From Mesorhizobium wenxiniae (GTDB taxonomy: Bacteria; Pseudomonadota; Alphaproteobacteria; Rhizobiales; Rhizobiaceae), in assembly GCF_002284535.1 (NCBI RefSeq), contig NZ_NPKH01000023.1:279767-343766 (forward strand): a stretch of 64,000 nucleotides of DNA, read 5' to 3'. Shown here piece by piece: positions 1 through 9,165 of the stretch (the stretch's first letter is position 1; the number at the start of each line of letters is the position of its first letter). A program made the translations under genes and the position numbers. The notes under the pieces are model-generated. The model ran no database searches. It was not told the DNA's origin and saw only the letters and a program-made list of their open reading frames with translations.

Positions 1-76
1 ACGAGAACCGGATGCTGTTTAGCGAGGTTATCGCCAATCCGCGAGCGATCACTTCGACTATTAGTAGGCCAAAGCC

Positions 77-844
77 TCAGTTGGTCAGGCCGATCTCGCG
101 CATCTTGACGTAGACGACCTCGTCGGGCTCGCCGGTCTCCGGCAGCCCGAACAGCGACTGGAACTCCTTGATCGCTGCCTTGGTGCGGGCCCCGACCACG
201 CCATCGAGCTGCATGTCGTCATTGCCGAATGCCTTCAGCCCGGCCTGGATTTTGATAATGCGGGCATCGGGTGCCTGCGCCGGCGCATCTGCCGGCGCCG
301 AAGCGGAGACGGGAATTGCGGCCATGTCGTCCGGACGAGGTGCCGGATGCGGCACGACCGTCGAGGCGGTTGGCGTGGCGCCCAGTTGATCGAGCAGAAC
401 GCTGTCGACCTCGCCGGAAGCGTTGAGCCCGACTTTCTGCTGATAGGCTTGTATGGCCTTGCGCGTGTTGGGGCCGGAAATGCCGTCGACGGTGCCGGAA
501 TAAAAGTCCAGATCCTTCAATATGCCCTGGACCTGCTCGACGACCGGATCGCTCTTGATCGGAGCCGAGCCCGGCCGCACGATGTTGATGGTGGTTTCGG
601 GTTCCTCGGCGCCGGCTCGAGGAAAGCCCTCGATGCTCCTGGTCGCGAAAAACGCGCCGGCATGAGGAAAAGGCTGATACCACAGGGCATTCGCCGAGAC
701 GTAGAAGAGCGTCACCAGGAAGGCGGTCGAACCGCCGACCAGAACCGGATTGCGCGAGATCAGGCTGCCGACGGCGACCGCGCTACCTTGGAAGGCATTG
801 CCACGGCGCTTGGCCGCCTTAGGCTGTTTTGCGGAGCGAGCCAT
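77..844 (-). CDS. Membrane-anchored peptidoglycan-binding protein (two PG_binding_1 domains)
   Basis: 255 aa. A basic N-terminus precedes one hydrophobic segment (about residues 32-54), so the protein is probably inner-membrane anchored with a periplasmic body. Two PG_binding_1 repeats follow (about 97-155 and 195-252), each with the typical DG..G..T..AI..FQ pattern (VDGISGPNTRKAIQAYQQ, then LDGVVGARTKAAIKEFQS). The linker between them is rich in Ala and Pro. No catalytic domain is present, so a structural or localising role at the cell wall is inferred. Its start lies inside the 3' end of the upstream histidine kinase gene (26-bp overlap), so the two are almost certainly co-transcribed and translationally coupled. 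Confidence 0.85.
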   Translation of the reverse strand: MARSAKQPKAAKRRGNAFQGSAVAVGSLISRNPVLVGGSTAFLVTLFYVSANALWYQPFPHAGAFFATRSIEGFPRAGAEEPETTINIVRPGSAPIKSDPVVEQVQGILKDLDFYSGTVDGISGPNTRKAIQAYQQKVGLNASGEVDSVLLDQLGATPTASTVVPHPAPRPDDMAAIPVSASAPADAPAQAPDARIIKIQAGLKAFGNDDMQLDGVVGARTKAAIKEFQSLFGLPETGEPDEVVYVKMREIGLTN

Positions 845-2555
845 GCCTGTCCCCCTTCGTCTCCGCCTTGGCTGCAGGCATCGGCAGCACGCCGGGCTTG
901 TCGGTCGAACGTCCCTTCGGTCCGTTCACCGGCAAGCTGATCGTGACCGTGGTGCCCTCGCCCGGCATGCTTTCGATCGACATCGTGCCCTCGTGCAGCG
1001 CCACAAGGCCCTTCACCAGCGACAGGCCGAGCCCGGTTCCCTCGAAGCGGCGCGTATAGTCGTTCTGGATCTGCATGAACGGCTTGCCGAGATTGGCAAA
1101 GTCTTCCTCGGCGATGCCGATACCGGTGTCCCTGACCCAGAAATGCACTCGCGAGCCGATCCGCTTGGCGCCGACGACGACATCGCCGCCATCGGGCGTG
1201 AACTTGATGGCATTGGAGACTAGGTTGATGAGTATCTGCTGCACGGCACGACGATCAGCGTTTATCTCGCCTGCATCCGGTGCGATCTGAGCTTGCAGAT
1301 CGATGTTCTTTGCCTCTGCCTGCAGCCGCATCATCGACTGGCACATTTCGACGGCTTCCACGAAACGGAACGGTTCCGGCTCGGTTGCGTAGGCGCCGGC
1401 TTCGATCCTCGACACGTCGAGTATCGAGGTGACGACGGCAAGCAAATGCTGGCCGGACTCCTTGACCAGACCGACATATTCCTTCTGGCGCGGATCCTTG
1501 AAGGTGCCGAACATCTCATGCAGCAGCATGTCGGAAAAACCGATGATGGCGTTCAACGGCGTGCGAAGCTCGTGGCTGACGACCGCCAGAAACCGTCCCT
1601 TCGCCACTTCGGCAGACGCGGCCGCCTCTTTCGCAGCGGCAAGCTCTTCGTGCAAGCCGGCGAGTTCGTCGTTTTCGCGCAGGACGAGCGTGAAGACATC
1701 CTCATGCTCCACCCGCATCAGCTCAAGGGAAAACGGCCGGTAGTTGTCCGCCGTCGGGCCATCGCCGTTTTGCGGCAGCCGGACGCGAAGATCGAGCCGG
1801 CGCGCCGACGCGCCGTCGCGCATGTCGGCCAGCGCGCTGAGGTATGCGACGCGATCGGACAGATGGATACGGTCGAACAGGCCGTTACCGAACAGCAGTT
1901 CCGGCTGCAGCTTCAGGATCGTGCGCGCCTTTGCCGACGCATCCAGAACCTCGCCATGCCTGCCGGCCCGCAGGACAACGGCGTCGATGATGTTCTCGAG
2001 CCGGTCATCGGTCGCCGGATCTAGCTGCGCGCCGGCCGGGCTGCCAAGTGCTGCTACGCGGGGAACCAAGGTGAGCGCCCAAGCCAGCGGCAGCAGCCAG
2101 TGCCAGGCAGCGGTTTCCGCCGGGCCGAACGGGAAAACAGAACCGGCAAAAGCCTGCAGCAGGATAGCGACAAATGCGGATGCGGCACCCCAGAGTGCAG
2201 CGCGACGAGACGCGCCGATCCACCAGGCTTCGAACGGCAGCGCCACGACAAGCATGGCGACCGGCGAGGCCATCCCGCCCGCCGCGGCAATGGCACCGGC
2301 AAGAGCAAGACTGCCCATCACCAGGGCGACCTGGCCGGCGAACGCCATCTTGCCCGATGCTGCCACCAGCAAGGCAGCAAACCAGCAGAGGCCGAATGTC
2401 GCAAAGATCGCAGCCATGGTCACGGCCACGCCCATGCCCGAGGTAACCAGCGTGACTGCTGCACCTGCGGCAAAGAACGGAGCGGCCAGCATGACACCTA
2501 TAAACCGCCCCTGGCACCGGCGGTCGTTCTTTCCGAGGATCGACGGATGAACCAT
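819..2555 (-). CDS. divJ: DivJ/PleC-like membrane sensor histidine kinase
   Basis: About 578 aa. The N-terminal third is very hydrophobic, with roughly six membrane segments. A degenerate PAS-like region and a short coiled coil (ELAAAKEAAASAEVAK) lead into HisKA with the phospho-acceptor His in VVSHELRTPLN (residue about 328). A HATPase_c domain follows with N (LINLVSNAIKF), G1 (DTGIGI) and G2 (GTGLGL) boxes. Size, architecture and the HisKA sequence suit alphaproteobacterial DivJ/PleC kinases that act on DivK; the exact orthology is inferred. The frame stays open to a TTG at 2618. I chose ATG 2555 because it gives a short basic leader before the first membrane helix; ATG 2576 is an alternative. 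No receiver domain is present. Confidence 0.75.
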   Translation of the reverse strand: MVHPSILGKNDRRCQGRFIGVMLAAPFFAAGAAVTLVTSGMGVAVTMAAIFATFGLCWFAALLVAASGKMAFAGQVALVMGSLALAGAIAAAGGMASPVAMLVVALPFEAWWIGASRRAALWGAASAFVAILLQAFAGSVFPFGPAETAAWHWLLPLAWALTLVPRVAALGSPAGAQLDPATDDRLENIIDAVVLRAGRHGEVLDASAKARTILKLQPELLFGNGLFDRIHLSDRVAYLSALADMRDGASARRLDLRVRLPQNGDGPTADNYRPFSLELMRVEHEDVFTLVLRENDELAGLHEELAAAKEAAASAEVAKGRFLAVVSHELRTPLNAIIGFSDMLLHEMFGTFKDPRQKEYVGLVKESGQHLLAVVTSILDVSRIEAGAYATEPEPFRFVEAVEMCQSMMRLQAEAKNIDLQAQIAPDAGEINADRRAVQQILINLVSNAIKFTPDGGDVVVGAKRIGSRVHFWVRDTGIGIAEEDFANLGKPFMQIQNDYTRRFEGTGLGLSLVKGLVALHEGTMSIESMPGEGTTVTISLPVNGPKGRSTDKPGVLPMPAAKAETKGDRHGSLRKTA

Positions 2556-3090
2556 ACGTTCGCAACCGGCTGCCATCGCGCCGGGCAACTCAACGTATCT
2601 GGCCCTTATCGAACTCAACTCAACGCACTCGCACCTGGTCGTGAACAGCCCTGCTTCGCAGGTTGCTTTTATTGATCTGAAACTCGCATCCAGCGTTTAA
2701 GGAATGGATAAGGCGGGACCGATCAATGCCCAGCCTGAGGGAAATATTGGGAGGCCGGCGCGGCAAAGCCTTGGCAATTGCGGCCATAGTAAATGGAGCG
2801 TTATCCCGGCGGACCGCCATTTCGCCTCTGACAGTCGCCACCGGCACGCCCGCCCTTCCGGGAAATAACTAAGGAAAACAGGCAGATGGATAGTTAACCT
2901 TAAGTGAAGAAAATCGGCTGGATTTGACACAAATCCATTGCAAAATACTTCGTTTCGAGTTTGCCTAAAATTCGAGGAAAATTTTCGCTGACCGGGCAAG
3001 CCGTCCTTTGAGCGTCTATGCCACTATCGTACCCCATAAAAGAGGTCATGTCGCCGAATGCATGATCCGGTCAAAGATGAGGGCATACAG
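2556..3090. other. Intergenic region between divergent genes
   Basis: About 530 bp between the kinase (minus) and the DUF5330 gene (plus). It is more AT-rich than its surroundings around 2870-2990. Short open frames here (for example 2620-2847 on the minus strand) lack a convincing ribosome binding site or any recognisable domain. Promoters for both flanking genes presumably lie here; I see no clear CtrA site or terminator. Confidence 0.5.
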
Positions 3091-3459
3091 ATGGGCTTTC
3101 TGATCAGAATGGCTTTCTGGTTTTCGCTGGTGCTTCTGGCGCTGCCGCTGAATGTCGGCTCCGACGAGACAGGCCACCAAAGCGTTGGGCCGATCCAGGC
3201 GTTGTTGGCGGCACGCGAAGCCGTTGGCGATATTGCCGGCATATGCGAGCGCAAGCCCGACGTCTGCGAGACCGGCAAGTCCGCAATGCACACGATCACC
3301 GCCCGGGCCAAGGAGACAGCCAAGATCGCGGCCGCCATGTTGGACGACAAGACCGCCGAACCCGACACGGCGACAACGACCGGCAGCGTGCCGGAAGACA
3401 TCGTCTTACCGGCGAAAGTCCACTTGCCCGCGAAAGTCGAGTTGCCGGCGAAAAACTGA
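3091..3459 (+). CDS. DUF5330 family small exported protein
   Basis: 122 aa. The start at 3091 is preferred over the in-frame ATG at 3058 because it puts a clean signal-type hydrophobic segment right at the N-terminus (MGFLIRMAFWFSLVLLALPL) and has GAGGG a few bases upstream. The middle holds a conserved pair of Cys (ICERKPDVCETG). The C-terminus has a short repeat, LPAKVHLPAKVELPAKN. DUF5330 proteins are small, rhizobial and of unknown function; secretion or membrane anchoring is inferred from the leader. It stands alone. Confidence 0.75.
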   Translation: MGFLIRMAFWFSLVLLALPLNVGSDETGHQSVGPIQALLAAREAVGDIAGICERKPDVCETGKSAMHTITARAKETAKIAAAMLDDKTAEPDTATTTGSVPEDIVLPAKVHLPAKVELPAKN

Positions 3460-3570
3460 GATATTTCAGCGCATCTGTCACTGCACCGCAGGCCGTCCGC
3501 ACCTCGACGCCTATGGTGTTTTTCCTCTTTTTCCGTGACGCGGCGTCGCCGGATGACTATATCCTAGGTG

Positions 3571-3999
3571 ATGAGCACGACGATCCAAACGATCCGCGAC
3601 GACTTCTCCCTGCTTGACGAGTGGGAAGACCGCTACCGCTATGTGATCGAACTGGGCGAGGCCCTGCCGCCATTTCCCGATGAGGAACGCAACGCCGCCA
3701 ACAAGGTGCCCGGCTGCGTCAGCCAGGTCTGGCTGACAACCGAATATGGACCGGGTCCCGATCCAGTCGTCACCTTCGCCGGTGATTCGGACGCCCATAT
3801 CGTGCGCGGCCTCGTCGCTATCATGCTGGCGCTGTTTTCCAGACGACCGGCCAGCGAGATCCAGAAGACCGACGCGGAAGCCACGCTGAAGGCACTTGGC
3901 CTCGACGAACACCTGTCGCCGCAACGCGCCAATGGTCTTCGTTCCATGGTCAAGCGCATTAAGCGCGACGCCGAGGCGGCGTTGAGGCAGACCGCCTGA
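3571..3999 (+). CDS. sufE: SufE cysteine desulfuration protein
   Basis: 142 aa, normal SufE length. SufE accepts persulfide sulfur from the cysteine desulfurase SufS and passes it to the SufBCD scaffold for Fe-S cluster assembly in the cytosol. The acceptor Cys is seen at residue 49 in the family motif NKVPGCVSQVW, and the C-terminal half (HIVRGLVAIMLALFSRR, LGLDEHLSPQRANGL) is typical. ATG 3571 is chosen; a GTG directly before it (3568) is also in frame. It is not next to other suf genes. Confidence 0.93.
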   Translation: MSTTIQTIRDDFSLLDEWEDRYRYVIELGEALPPFPDEERNAANKVPGCVSQVWLTTEYGPGPDPVVTFAGDSDAHIVRGLVAIMLALFSRRPASEIQKTDAEATLKALGLDEHLSPQRANGLRSMVKRIKRDAEAALRQTA

Positions 4000-4141
4000 T
4001 TAGACAACAGCGCGCGATTGCCCCCGCACGGCAGTGAGCCCCGCACCTCGGGCAAGGCGTATTGCACCAGCAATGCCTCAAAGGCAAAACGGCGCCCGGA
4101 GGCGCCGTTGATCGTTCAACCCACGTTGGGCAGAGCCGATA

Positions 4142-4567
4142 TCAGCGTCCCTTGCGCTTGCGGCCGAGACCCATCTTCTTGGCGAGCTGGGAGCGGGCGG
4201 CAGCATAGTTTGGAGCAACCATCGGATAGCTTGCGTCCAGGCCCCATTTTTCACGATACTCGTCGGGCGTCAGACCGTAGTGGGTCATCAAATGGCGCTT
4301 CAGCGACTTGAACTTCTTGCCGTCTTCAAGACAGACGATGTAGTCGTCATGGACGGAGCGTTTCGGGTTTACTGCCGGCTTCTGCTTGTCGGCAGGAGGT
4401 TGTTCACTGGTCCCGCCCACGCGCCCGAGGGCGGCATGGACATCGGCAATGAGGCTCGGCAGCTCGCCGACCGGCACCGGATTGTTGCTGACATAGGCGG
4501 CCACGACGTCGGCCGTCAACTCGATCAGCGCATCACTATTTCTGGAAGGTGTTTCGATAATATCCAT
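4142..4567 (-). CDS. mucR: MucR/Ros family zinc-finger transcriptional regulator
   Basis: 141 aa. The C-terminal half carries the Ros/MucR signature: [18 protein letters not shown], then [17 protein letters not shown], and a basic tail [12 protein letters not shown]. In MucR proteins the second zinc Cys of Ros is replaced, and here the motif is CLEDG. The N-terminus ([16 protein letters not shown]) matches the oligomerisation region. In rhizobia MucR represses or activates exopolysaccharide, motility and cell-cycle genes and often represses itself. The AT-rich region upstream would suit such binding. It is monocistronic. Confidence 0.95.
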   Translation of the reverse strand: MDIIETPSRNSDALIELTADVVAAYVSNNPVPVGELPSLIADVHAALGRVGGTSEQPPADKQKPAVNPKRSVHDDYIVCLEDGKKFKSLKRHLMTHYGLTPDEYREKWGLDASYPMVAPNYAAARSQLAKKMGLGRKRKGR

Positions 4568-4995
4568 GGCTTCATGACCCCAACGAGAGTTGTTTCTATC
4601 TGCGCCCTATTTTTGACAGGTCGGGCATCGCGCGAAATTTTTGCAGGAAAGAGCCTCTGCGATTCGCGTCACAACATCCTAATGAGCCAGTGAACCAAGT
4701 AAGTCAATTCGCTTCTTGCGCTGTATTCATCGATGTTAATAAAATATTCCACGATCAGCTTCAACCTTTCGTGCACTCTGTAATTTTGCGATATTTTCTG
4801 GTCCGACCAGCAACGGCTGACGCCCCGTCGGGCTGCCGTTACATCCTCGATAGCCAGTAAAAAATTCTCAATGCTTGGCTATGCTTGGTTGTGGCGCAGG
4901 CTATCTGGTTGTTTTCAGAAACTGCAAAACCATAGGTTGCGATTTGCTGTTTGCAAACAAACCAGAAATCAGCGCCGCGGATCGCCGCCGATCCA
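4568..4995. promoter_or_regulatory. AT-rich region upstream of mucR
   Basis: About 430 bp without a supported gene, AT-rich for this genome with several poly-A/T runs (4735-4800, 4857-4870). MucR-family proteins bind AT-rich DNA, so this may hold autoregulatory sites (inference). An inverted repeat AACGGC (4812-4817) / GCCGTT (4835-4840) encloses a GC-rich loop and could be a small terminator or RNA hairpin. A 74-codon open frame at 4839-5063 (minus) overlaps the end of the broken SH3-like gene and has no recognisable content. Confidence 0.4.
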
Positions 4996-5364
4996 TCAAT
5001 GTGGGGTAATGTATTTTCCGTAGACCCAGCCGGTGACAAAATTGCCGTTGTGTACAGGATCATGCCAGACTTCGCACCAGCGATAGCGGATCTTCTATTC
5101 CTGCTTCCAAACCGGCTGCTTGGCGATGTCGAGCAGGTTTATGCCGCCGGTGCATTTCCCGGTCATCTGCAAAACGGCACCGTTGGGATAGGCGGCCTGC
5201 TTCTGGGAAGACCCCGCCGGGTACTTGCGCACGTTGAGCGTGTCGCCAAACGGAACGTTGGTCACTTGCCAAGCTGCGAACACGGTTGCATGAGATTGGC
5301 CGGTAAAGGCCAAAACTGTCGAAGCGACGACGAAAGCCGCGGCAGCGCGAAAACGGAATTTCAT
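4996..5364 (-). pseudogene. SH3-like small exported protein, interrupted by an in-frame TAG
   Basis: The first 89 codons encode a signal peptide (to about residue 26, ending QSHA) and an SH3b-like domain with GDTLNVRKYPAGSS. A TAG stop lies at 5097-5095. Reading straight on in the same frame gives 32 more codons (KIRYRWCEVWHDPV, then FVTGWVYGKYITPH) before TGA at 4996. That tail has the W-C-x-V-W and G-W-V-x-G-x-Y-I pattern that normally closes rhizobial SH3 proteins of about 120 aa. The gene is therefore best read as a 122-codon gene with one nonsense codon. Alternatives are a truncated but functional 89-aa product or a sequence error. Confidence 0.75.
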
Positions 5365-5481
5365 TTTTCTCTCTCCTCCGGCTCATCTTCTGGAGCCCAG
5401 CGCAAAACATACTTCCGGCTCTTGAACCTGCGCTGATCGGCGTGTTCATTCTCCATTCAAATAACTTCCCAGCGAGACGCA

Positions 5482-7632
5482 ATGACCCGAACCCCAGCAT
5501 TTCCGACTGTCAGCCCGCCACAACCCGAGAAGCGGCCGGTCTTCGATCTGCATCATGGAGTAACCCGGACGGACGACTATGCCTGGCTGAGAGCCGACAA
5601 TTGGCAAGAGATGTTCAGGGATCCGTCCCTGCTCGACGCCCAAATCCGCGCCCATCTCGAAGCCGAAAACGCCTATCAGGCGGCGTTGATGGCCGACACC
5701 GCCCAGTTGCGGAAGCAGCTTTTCAAGGAGATGAAGGGCCGCATCAAGGAAGACGACTCTTCCGTGCCGATGAAGGATGGGCCGTACGCCTATGGCTCAT
5801 CTTTCAAGCTTGGCGGCGAGCAGCCGCGTTATTTCCGCACGCCGCGCGATGGCGGTGACCAGCAGATCCTGCTCGACGGCGATCTCGAGGCCGAAGGCAA
5901 GGCCTATTTCCGCCTCGGCGGTGTCGACCATTCGACCGACCACCGCAAGCTTCTCTGGGCCTTCGACGACAAGGGTTCCGAATTCTACACGCTTCGCGTC
6001 CGCGATCTCGCCGACGGCAAGGAGTTGCCGGATAGGATCCCGGCTACCGGTGGCGGCGGCGTATGGAACGCCGACAATGACGGATTTTTCTACACCCGCC
6101 TCGATCCCAACCACCGTCCTTCCAAGGTGCTGTTCCATGCCCTTGGCGACAGTCCTGAGAACGACCGGCTGATCTACGAAGAAACCGATCCGGGCTTCTT
6201 CATGAATGTCGGCGGCACGCGCTCCAACGAGTGGATCATGGTCGGCATCAACGACCACGAGACCTCGGAATATCGCATCATGAGCGCCAGCGAGCCGTTC
6301 GCCGAACCGAAGCTGGTTTCGGCGCGCGAGACCGGCCTGCAATACGACCTCGAAGAAGGCGGCGATATCTTCTTCATTCTCACCAACGCCGGCGGCGCCA
6401 AGGATTTCAAGATCATGACGGCGCCGGCGAGCGACCCGGTGCGCGCCAACTGGCAGGAACTGGTGCCGCACGAAGCGGGCCGGCTGATCCTTTCGGTGAT
6501 CGGCTTCAAGGACCATATGGTCAGGCTTGAGCGCAAGGAAGGCCTGCCGCGCATCGTCGTGCATGACCGCAAGAGCGGCGAGGAACACCTCATCTCCTTC
6601 GACGAGGAAGCCTTCTCGCTCGGCCTGTCGGGATCTTATGAATACGACACCGAGATCATGCGCTTTTCCTACTCGTCCATGACAACGCCGGCGCAGATCT
6701 TCGACTACAACATGCGGACCCGCGAGCGCGTGCTGCTGAAGACGCAGGAAGTTCCGTCCGGTCACGACCCGGACCATTATGTGACACGGCGGCTGATGGC
6801 GCCCGCCGCCGACGGCGAACTGGTGCCGATCTCGCTCATCCACCATCGCGACACGCCGCTCGACGGATCAGCGCCTTGCCTGCTTTACGGCTACGGCTCC
6901 TACGGCATCACAGTCCCGGCCGCCTTTAACACCAATTTGTTTTCGCTGGTCGACCGCGGCTTCGTCTACGCGATTGCCCATGTCCGCGGCGGCAAGGACA
7001 AGGGCTATGGCTGGTATGATGACGGCAAGCGGACGCACAAGATGAACACGTTCACCGATTTTGTCGCGGTCGCCCACCACCTCGTCGCCGAACGCTATAC
7101 GCAACATGACCGCATCGTCGCACAGGGCGGCTCGGCCGGCGGCCTGCTGATGGGCGCGATTGCCAACATGGCGCCGGAATGCTTCGGCGGCATTGTCGCC
7201 GAGGTTCCGTTCGTCGACGTGCTCACCACCATGCTCGACGCGACCTTGCCGCTGACGCCGCCGGAATGGCCCGAATGGGGCAATCCGATCGCTTCGGAGG
7301 AGGACTACCGAACGATCGCCGCCTACTCCCCCTATGACAATGTCGCCGCGCTCGACTATCCGCCGATTCTGGCGCTTGCCGGTCTCACCGACCCGCGTGT
7401 CACCTATTGGGAGCCGGCCAAGTGGGTGGCGCGGCTGCGCGACCGCAAGACCGGCGACAATCCGGTGCTGTTCAAGATCAACATGGACTCCGGCCATGCC
7501 GGCGCATCCGGCCGGTTTTCCAGGCTCGAGGAAATCGCCTTCACCTACGCGTTTGCGCTGAAGGTGGCGGGCAAGGCCGACCTTGCCACCACCAGCGGCA
7601 CCCACCCTTTGGACGCGCAAAGGGCGCTGTAG
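5482..7632 (+). CDS. ptrB: Oligopeptidase B (S9 family serine peptidase)
   Basis: 716 aa, full length for the family. The N-terminal two thirds form the seven-bladed propeller typical of prolyl oligopeptidases; the C-terminal third is the alpha/beta-hydrolase. The catalytic triad is visible: Ser551 in QGGSAGG, Asp637 in GLTDPRV and His672 in DSGHAGASGRF. The stretch YGSYGITVPAAF and the block PLTPPEWPEWGNP are characteristic of oligopeptidase B, which cleaves short peptides after Arg/Lys, probably in the cytosol since no signal peptide is seen. It appears monocistronic. Its stop codon overlaps a degenerate intergenic repeat. Confidence 0.92.
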   Translation: MTRTPAFPTVSPPQPEKRPVFDLHHGVTRTDDYAWLRADNWQEMFRDPSLLDAQIRAHLEAENAYQAALMADTAQLRKQLFKEMKGRIKEDDSSVPMKDGPYAYGSSFKLGGEQPRYFRTPRDGGDQQILLDGDLEAEGKAYFRLGGVDHSTDHRKLLWAFDDKGSEFYTLRVRDLADGKELPDRIPATGGGGVWNADNDGFFYTRLDPNHRPSKVLFHALGDSPENDRLIYEETDPGFFMNVGGTRSNEWIMVGINDHETSEYRIMSASEPFAEPKLVSARETGLQYDLEEGGDIFFILTNAGGAKDFKIMTAPASDPVRANWQELVPHEAGRLILSVIGFKDHMVRLERKEGLPRIVVHDRKSGEEHLISFDEEAFSLGLSGSYEYDTEIMRFSYSSMTTPAQIFDYNMRTRERVLLKTQEVPSGHDPDHYVTRRLMAPAADGELVPISLIHHRDTPLDGSAPCLLYGYGSYGITVPAAFNTNLFSLVDRGFVYAIAHVRGGKDKGYGWYDDGKRTHKMNTFTDFVAVAHHLVAERYTQHDRIVAQGGSAGGLLMGAIANMAPECFGGIVAEVPFVDVLTTMLDATLPLTPPEWPEWGNPIASEEDYRTIAAYSPYDNVAALDYPPILALAGLTDPRVTYWEPAKWVARLRDRKTGDNPVLFKINMDSGHAGASGRFSRLEEIAFTYAFALKVAGKADLATTSGTHPLDAQRAL

Positions 7633-7682
7633 AAGCTTGATCTTGCGCACGATCCCCTGCGGAAAATCGATTCCACTTTCCG
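7625..7682 (-). repeat. Short intergenic repeat, degenerate third copy
   Basis: In inverted orientation this stretch matches the repeat at 22536-22630: GCTGTA...TTGATnTTGCGCACGATCC...CGGAAAATCGATTCC. It begins within the last codons of the oligopeptidase B gene and so supplies part of its 3' untranslated region. It is more diverged than the copies at 12.2 and 22.5 kb. Confidence 0.6.
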
Positions 7683-7793
7683 GTCACGGCCTGGCTGATT
7701 TTCCGCTCGCAATTGCCATGGCCGCGCGCTACCCAATGCGCGGCTTTTCGCAGCCGCGCCACCAAAATCATCCAGTCACGCCAAAGGTCTGCC

Positions 7794-8177
7794 ATGTTGC
7801 TCGTCGACGTCTATCTCGACAAATCGCGTATCCAGGGCATCGGAGTCTTTGCCAAGAACCACATTCCCCGTGGCACTCTGGTTTGGAAGCTCGATCCCAA
7901 TTACGACCGACGCATTCCCGTCGAGACCTATGAGCGCGAAACCGGGCCGATCAAAGCCTATCTCGATCGCTATTCCTATCCCGACCGGCGCGACCCGAAC
8001 TACATCGTCTTCGAAGCCGACGACGCACGCTACATGAACCATGCCGATGACCCGAATTGCGACGTCTCCTTGCCCGAGGAGACGTATGCGTCGCGCGACA
8101 TCGCGCCCGGCGAGGAAATGACCTGCAACTACAATCATTTCTTCGAAGCCGGCTTCGATTTCCTCGGCGACCGCTGA
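7794..8177 (+). CDS. SET domain-containing protein
   Basis: 127 aa, essentially one stand-alone SET domain. Recognisable motifs are the opening SRIQGIGVFAKNHIPRGTLVWK, the RYMNHADDPNC motif (the NHS/NHxxxPNC signature of the SAM site) and the C-terminal GEEMTCNY. SET proteins are usually lysine methyltransferases; bacterial single-domain members are common in rhizobia and their substrates are unknown. I chose ATG 7794 because the conserved domain starts there; the upstream in-frame ATG at 7713 would add 27 residues with no conserved character. Confidence 0.85.
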   Translation: MLLVDVYLDKSRIQGIGVFAKNHIPRGTLVWKLDPNYDRRIPVETYERETGPIKAYLDRYSYPDRRDPNYIVFEADDARYMNHADDPNCDVSLPEETYASRDIAPGEEMTCNYNHFFEAGFDFLGDR

Positions 8178-8205
8178 CGCACCGCCATCCCGTTCGGTTT
8201 TCGTG

Positions 8206-9156
8206 TCAGCTCGAAGGCTGCTTGCGCGCCGGATAGCCATTGGGATGCGGCGGTATGGCCTTCAGATAGGCTGATATCGCCGCCCGGTCCTCGGGCGTGA
8301 GTTGGGCCATGTTTCTCTGCACGTCGACCATGGCGCCACCGACGGTATCGAAATCCGGCGTGAAGCCGGTCTCGAGAAAGTTGGCGATGTCAGCCTCCAA
8401 CCAGTCACTAAGCCCGCCTTCACCCGAAGTAATGTTCGGCACGATGCCGCTGCCTTCGGCAGCAGTGGCTCCGGCCAGCCACTCGCTCTTCCTGGTGCCG
8501 CCAGCAAAATCACGCGGCGTGTGGCATTCGCCGCAATGGCCCGGCCCTTCGACCAGGTAGCGGCCGGCCATCACCGGATCCGGCGTGCCCTCGGGGAAGG
8601 AAACCACCGGCTGGTCACTCAAATAGAGACGTTTCCACAGCCCGATACCGCGACGGATGTTGAACGGGAATCCCAGCGAATTGGCCGGCGCCTTGCCGGC
8701 GACCGCCGGAAGCGTTTTCATGAAGGCATGGAGATCGGCAATGTCGGCCGGCTTCATGCGCGCGTAGGATGCATAAGGAAACGCCGGATAGAAATGCTCG
8801 CCGCTCGGCGACACTCCCTTCATCATGGCGTTGGCGAGGTCTTCGACCGACCAGGCGCCGATACCGTCCTTGGCATCCTGCGAAATGTTCGGTGGCACGA
8901 AGGTGCCGAACGGCGTCTTGAGTTCGAGACCGCCTGCAAGTTGAAGGCGGGCATCGCCTTGTGAACCTGGCTTCGCATGGCACGATGTGCAGCCTCCGGC
9001 ATAAAAAATGCGCTTGCCCCTGGCGGCATCGCCGGGGCCGAGCTGCGCCAGGGTCTGAGTGTCGAGCCTGACCGGCGCCGACAGGACCCAGCCGGCGACA
9101 GCGCCGGCGGCGCCCAGAACGAGGGCGGCGCCGACGAGCTTTTTCAGCAGGCGCAT
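8206..9156 (-). CDS. Diheme c-type cytochrome
   Basis: 316 aa. The N-terminus has a basic start and one hydrophobic segment (residues 7-26), acting as a signal or anchor. Two heme c sites are present, CTSCH (56-60) and CGECH (208-212), so this is a two-domain periplasmic cytochrome resembling the cytochrome subunits of membrane alcohol/gluconate dehydrogenases. Met ligands are likely in the downstream loops. It lies 9 bp after the gene for a class II cytochrome c on the same strand, so the two probably form an electron-transfer operon; no dehydrogenase gene is adjacent, so the donor is unknown. Confidence 0.87.
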   Translation of the reverse strand: MRLLKKLVGAALVLGAAGAVAGWVLSAPVRLDTQTLAQLGPGDAARGKRIFYAGGCTSCHAKPGSQGDARLQLAGGLELKTPFGTFVPPNISQDAKDGIGAWSVEDLANAMMKGVSPSGEHFYPAFPYASYARMKPADIADLHAFMKTLPAVAGKAPANSLGFPFNIRRGIGLWKRLYLSDQPVVSFPEGTPDPVMAGRYLVEGPGHCGECHTPRDFAGGTRKSEWLAGATAAEGSGIVPNITSGEGGLSDWLEADIANFLETGFTPDFDTVGGAMVDVQRNMAQLTPEDRAAISAYLKAIPPHPNGYPARKQPSS

Positions 9157-9165
9157 CGCCCGCGA

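Noticed and set aside
2886..2902. Possible CtrA site (TTAACCTTAA) upstream of the divJ-like gene
   Set aside because: The CtrA consensus needs TTAA-N7-TTAA; here the half-sites are only two bases apart.
2620..2999. Short minus-strand frames upstream of the kinase gene
   Set aside because: No conserved content, no good start signals, and they disagree in frame; treated as intergenic.
4839..5063. Possible 74-aa gene on the minus strand upstream of mucR
   Set aside because: It overlaps the tail of the SH3-like pseudogene in another frame and has no recognisable domain or convincing ribosome binding site.
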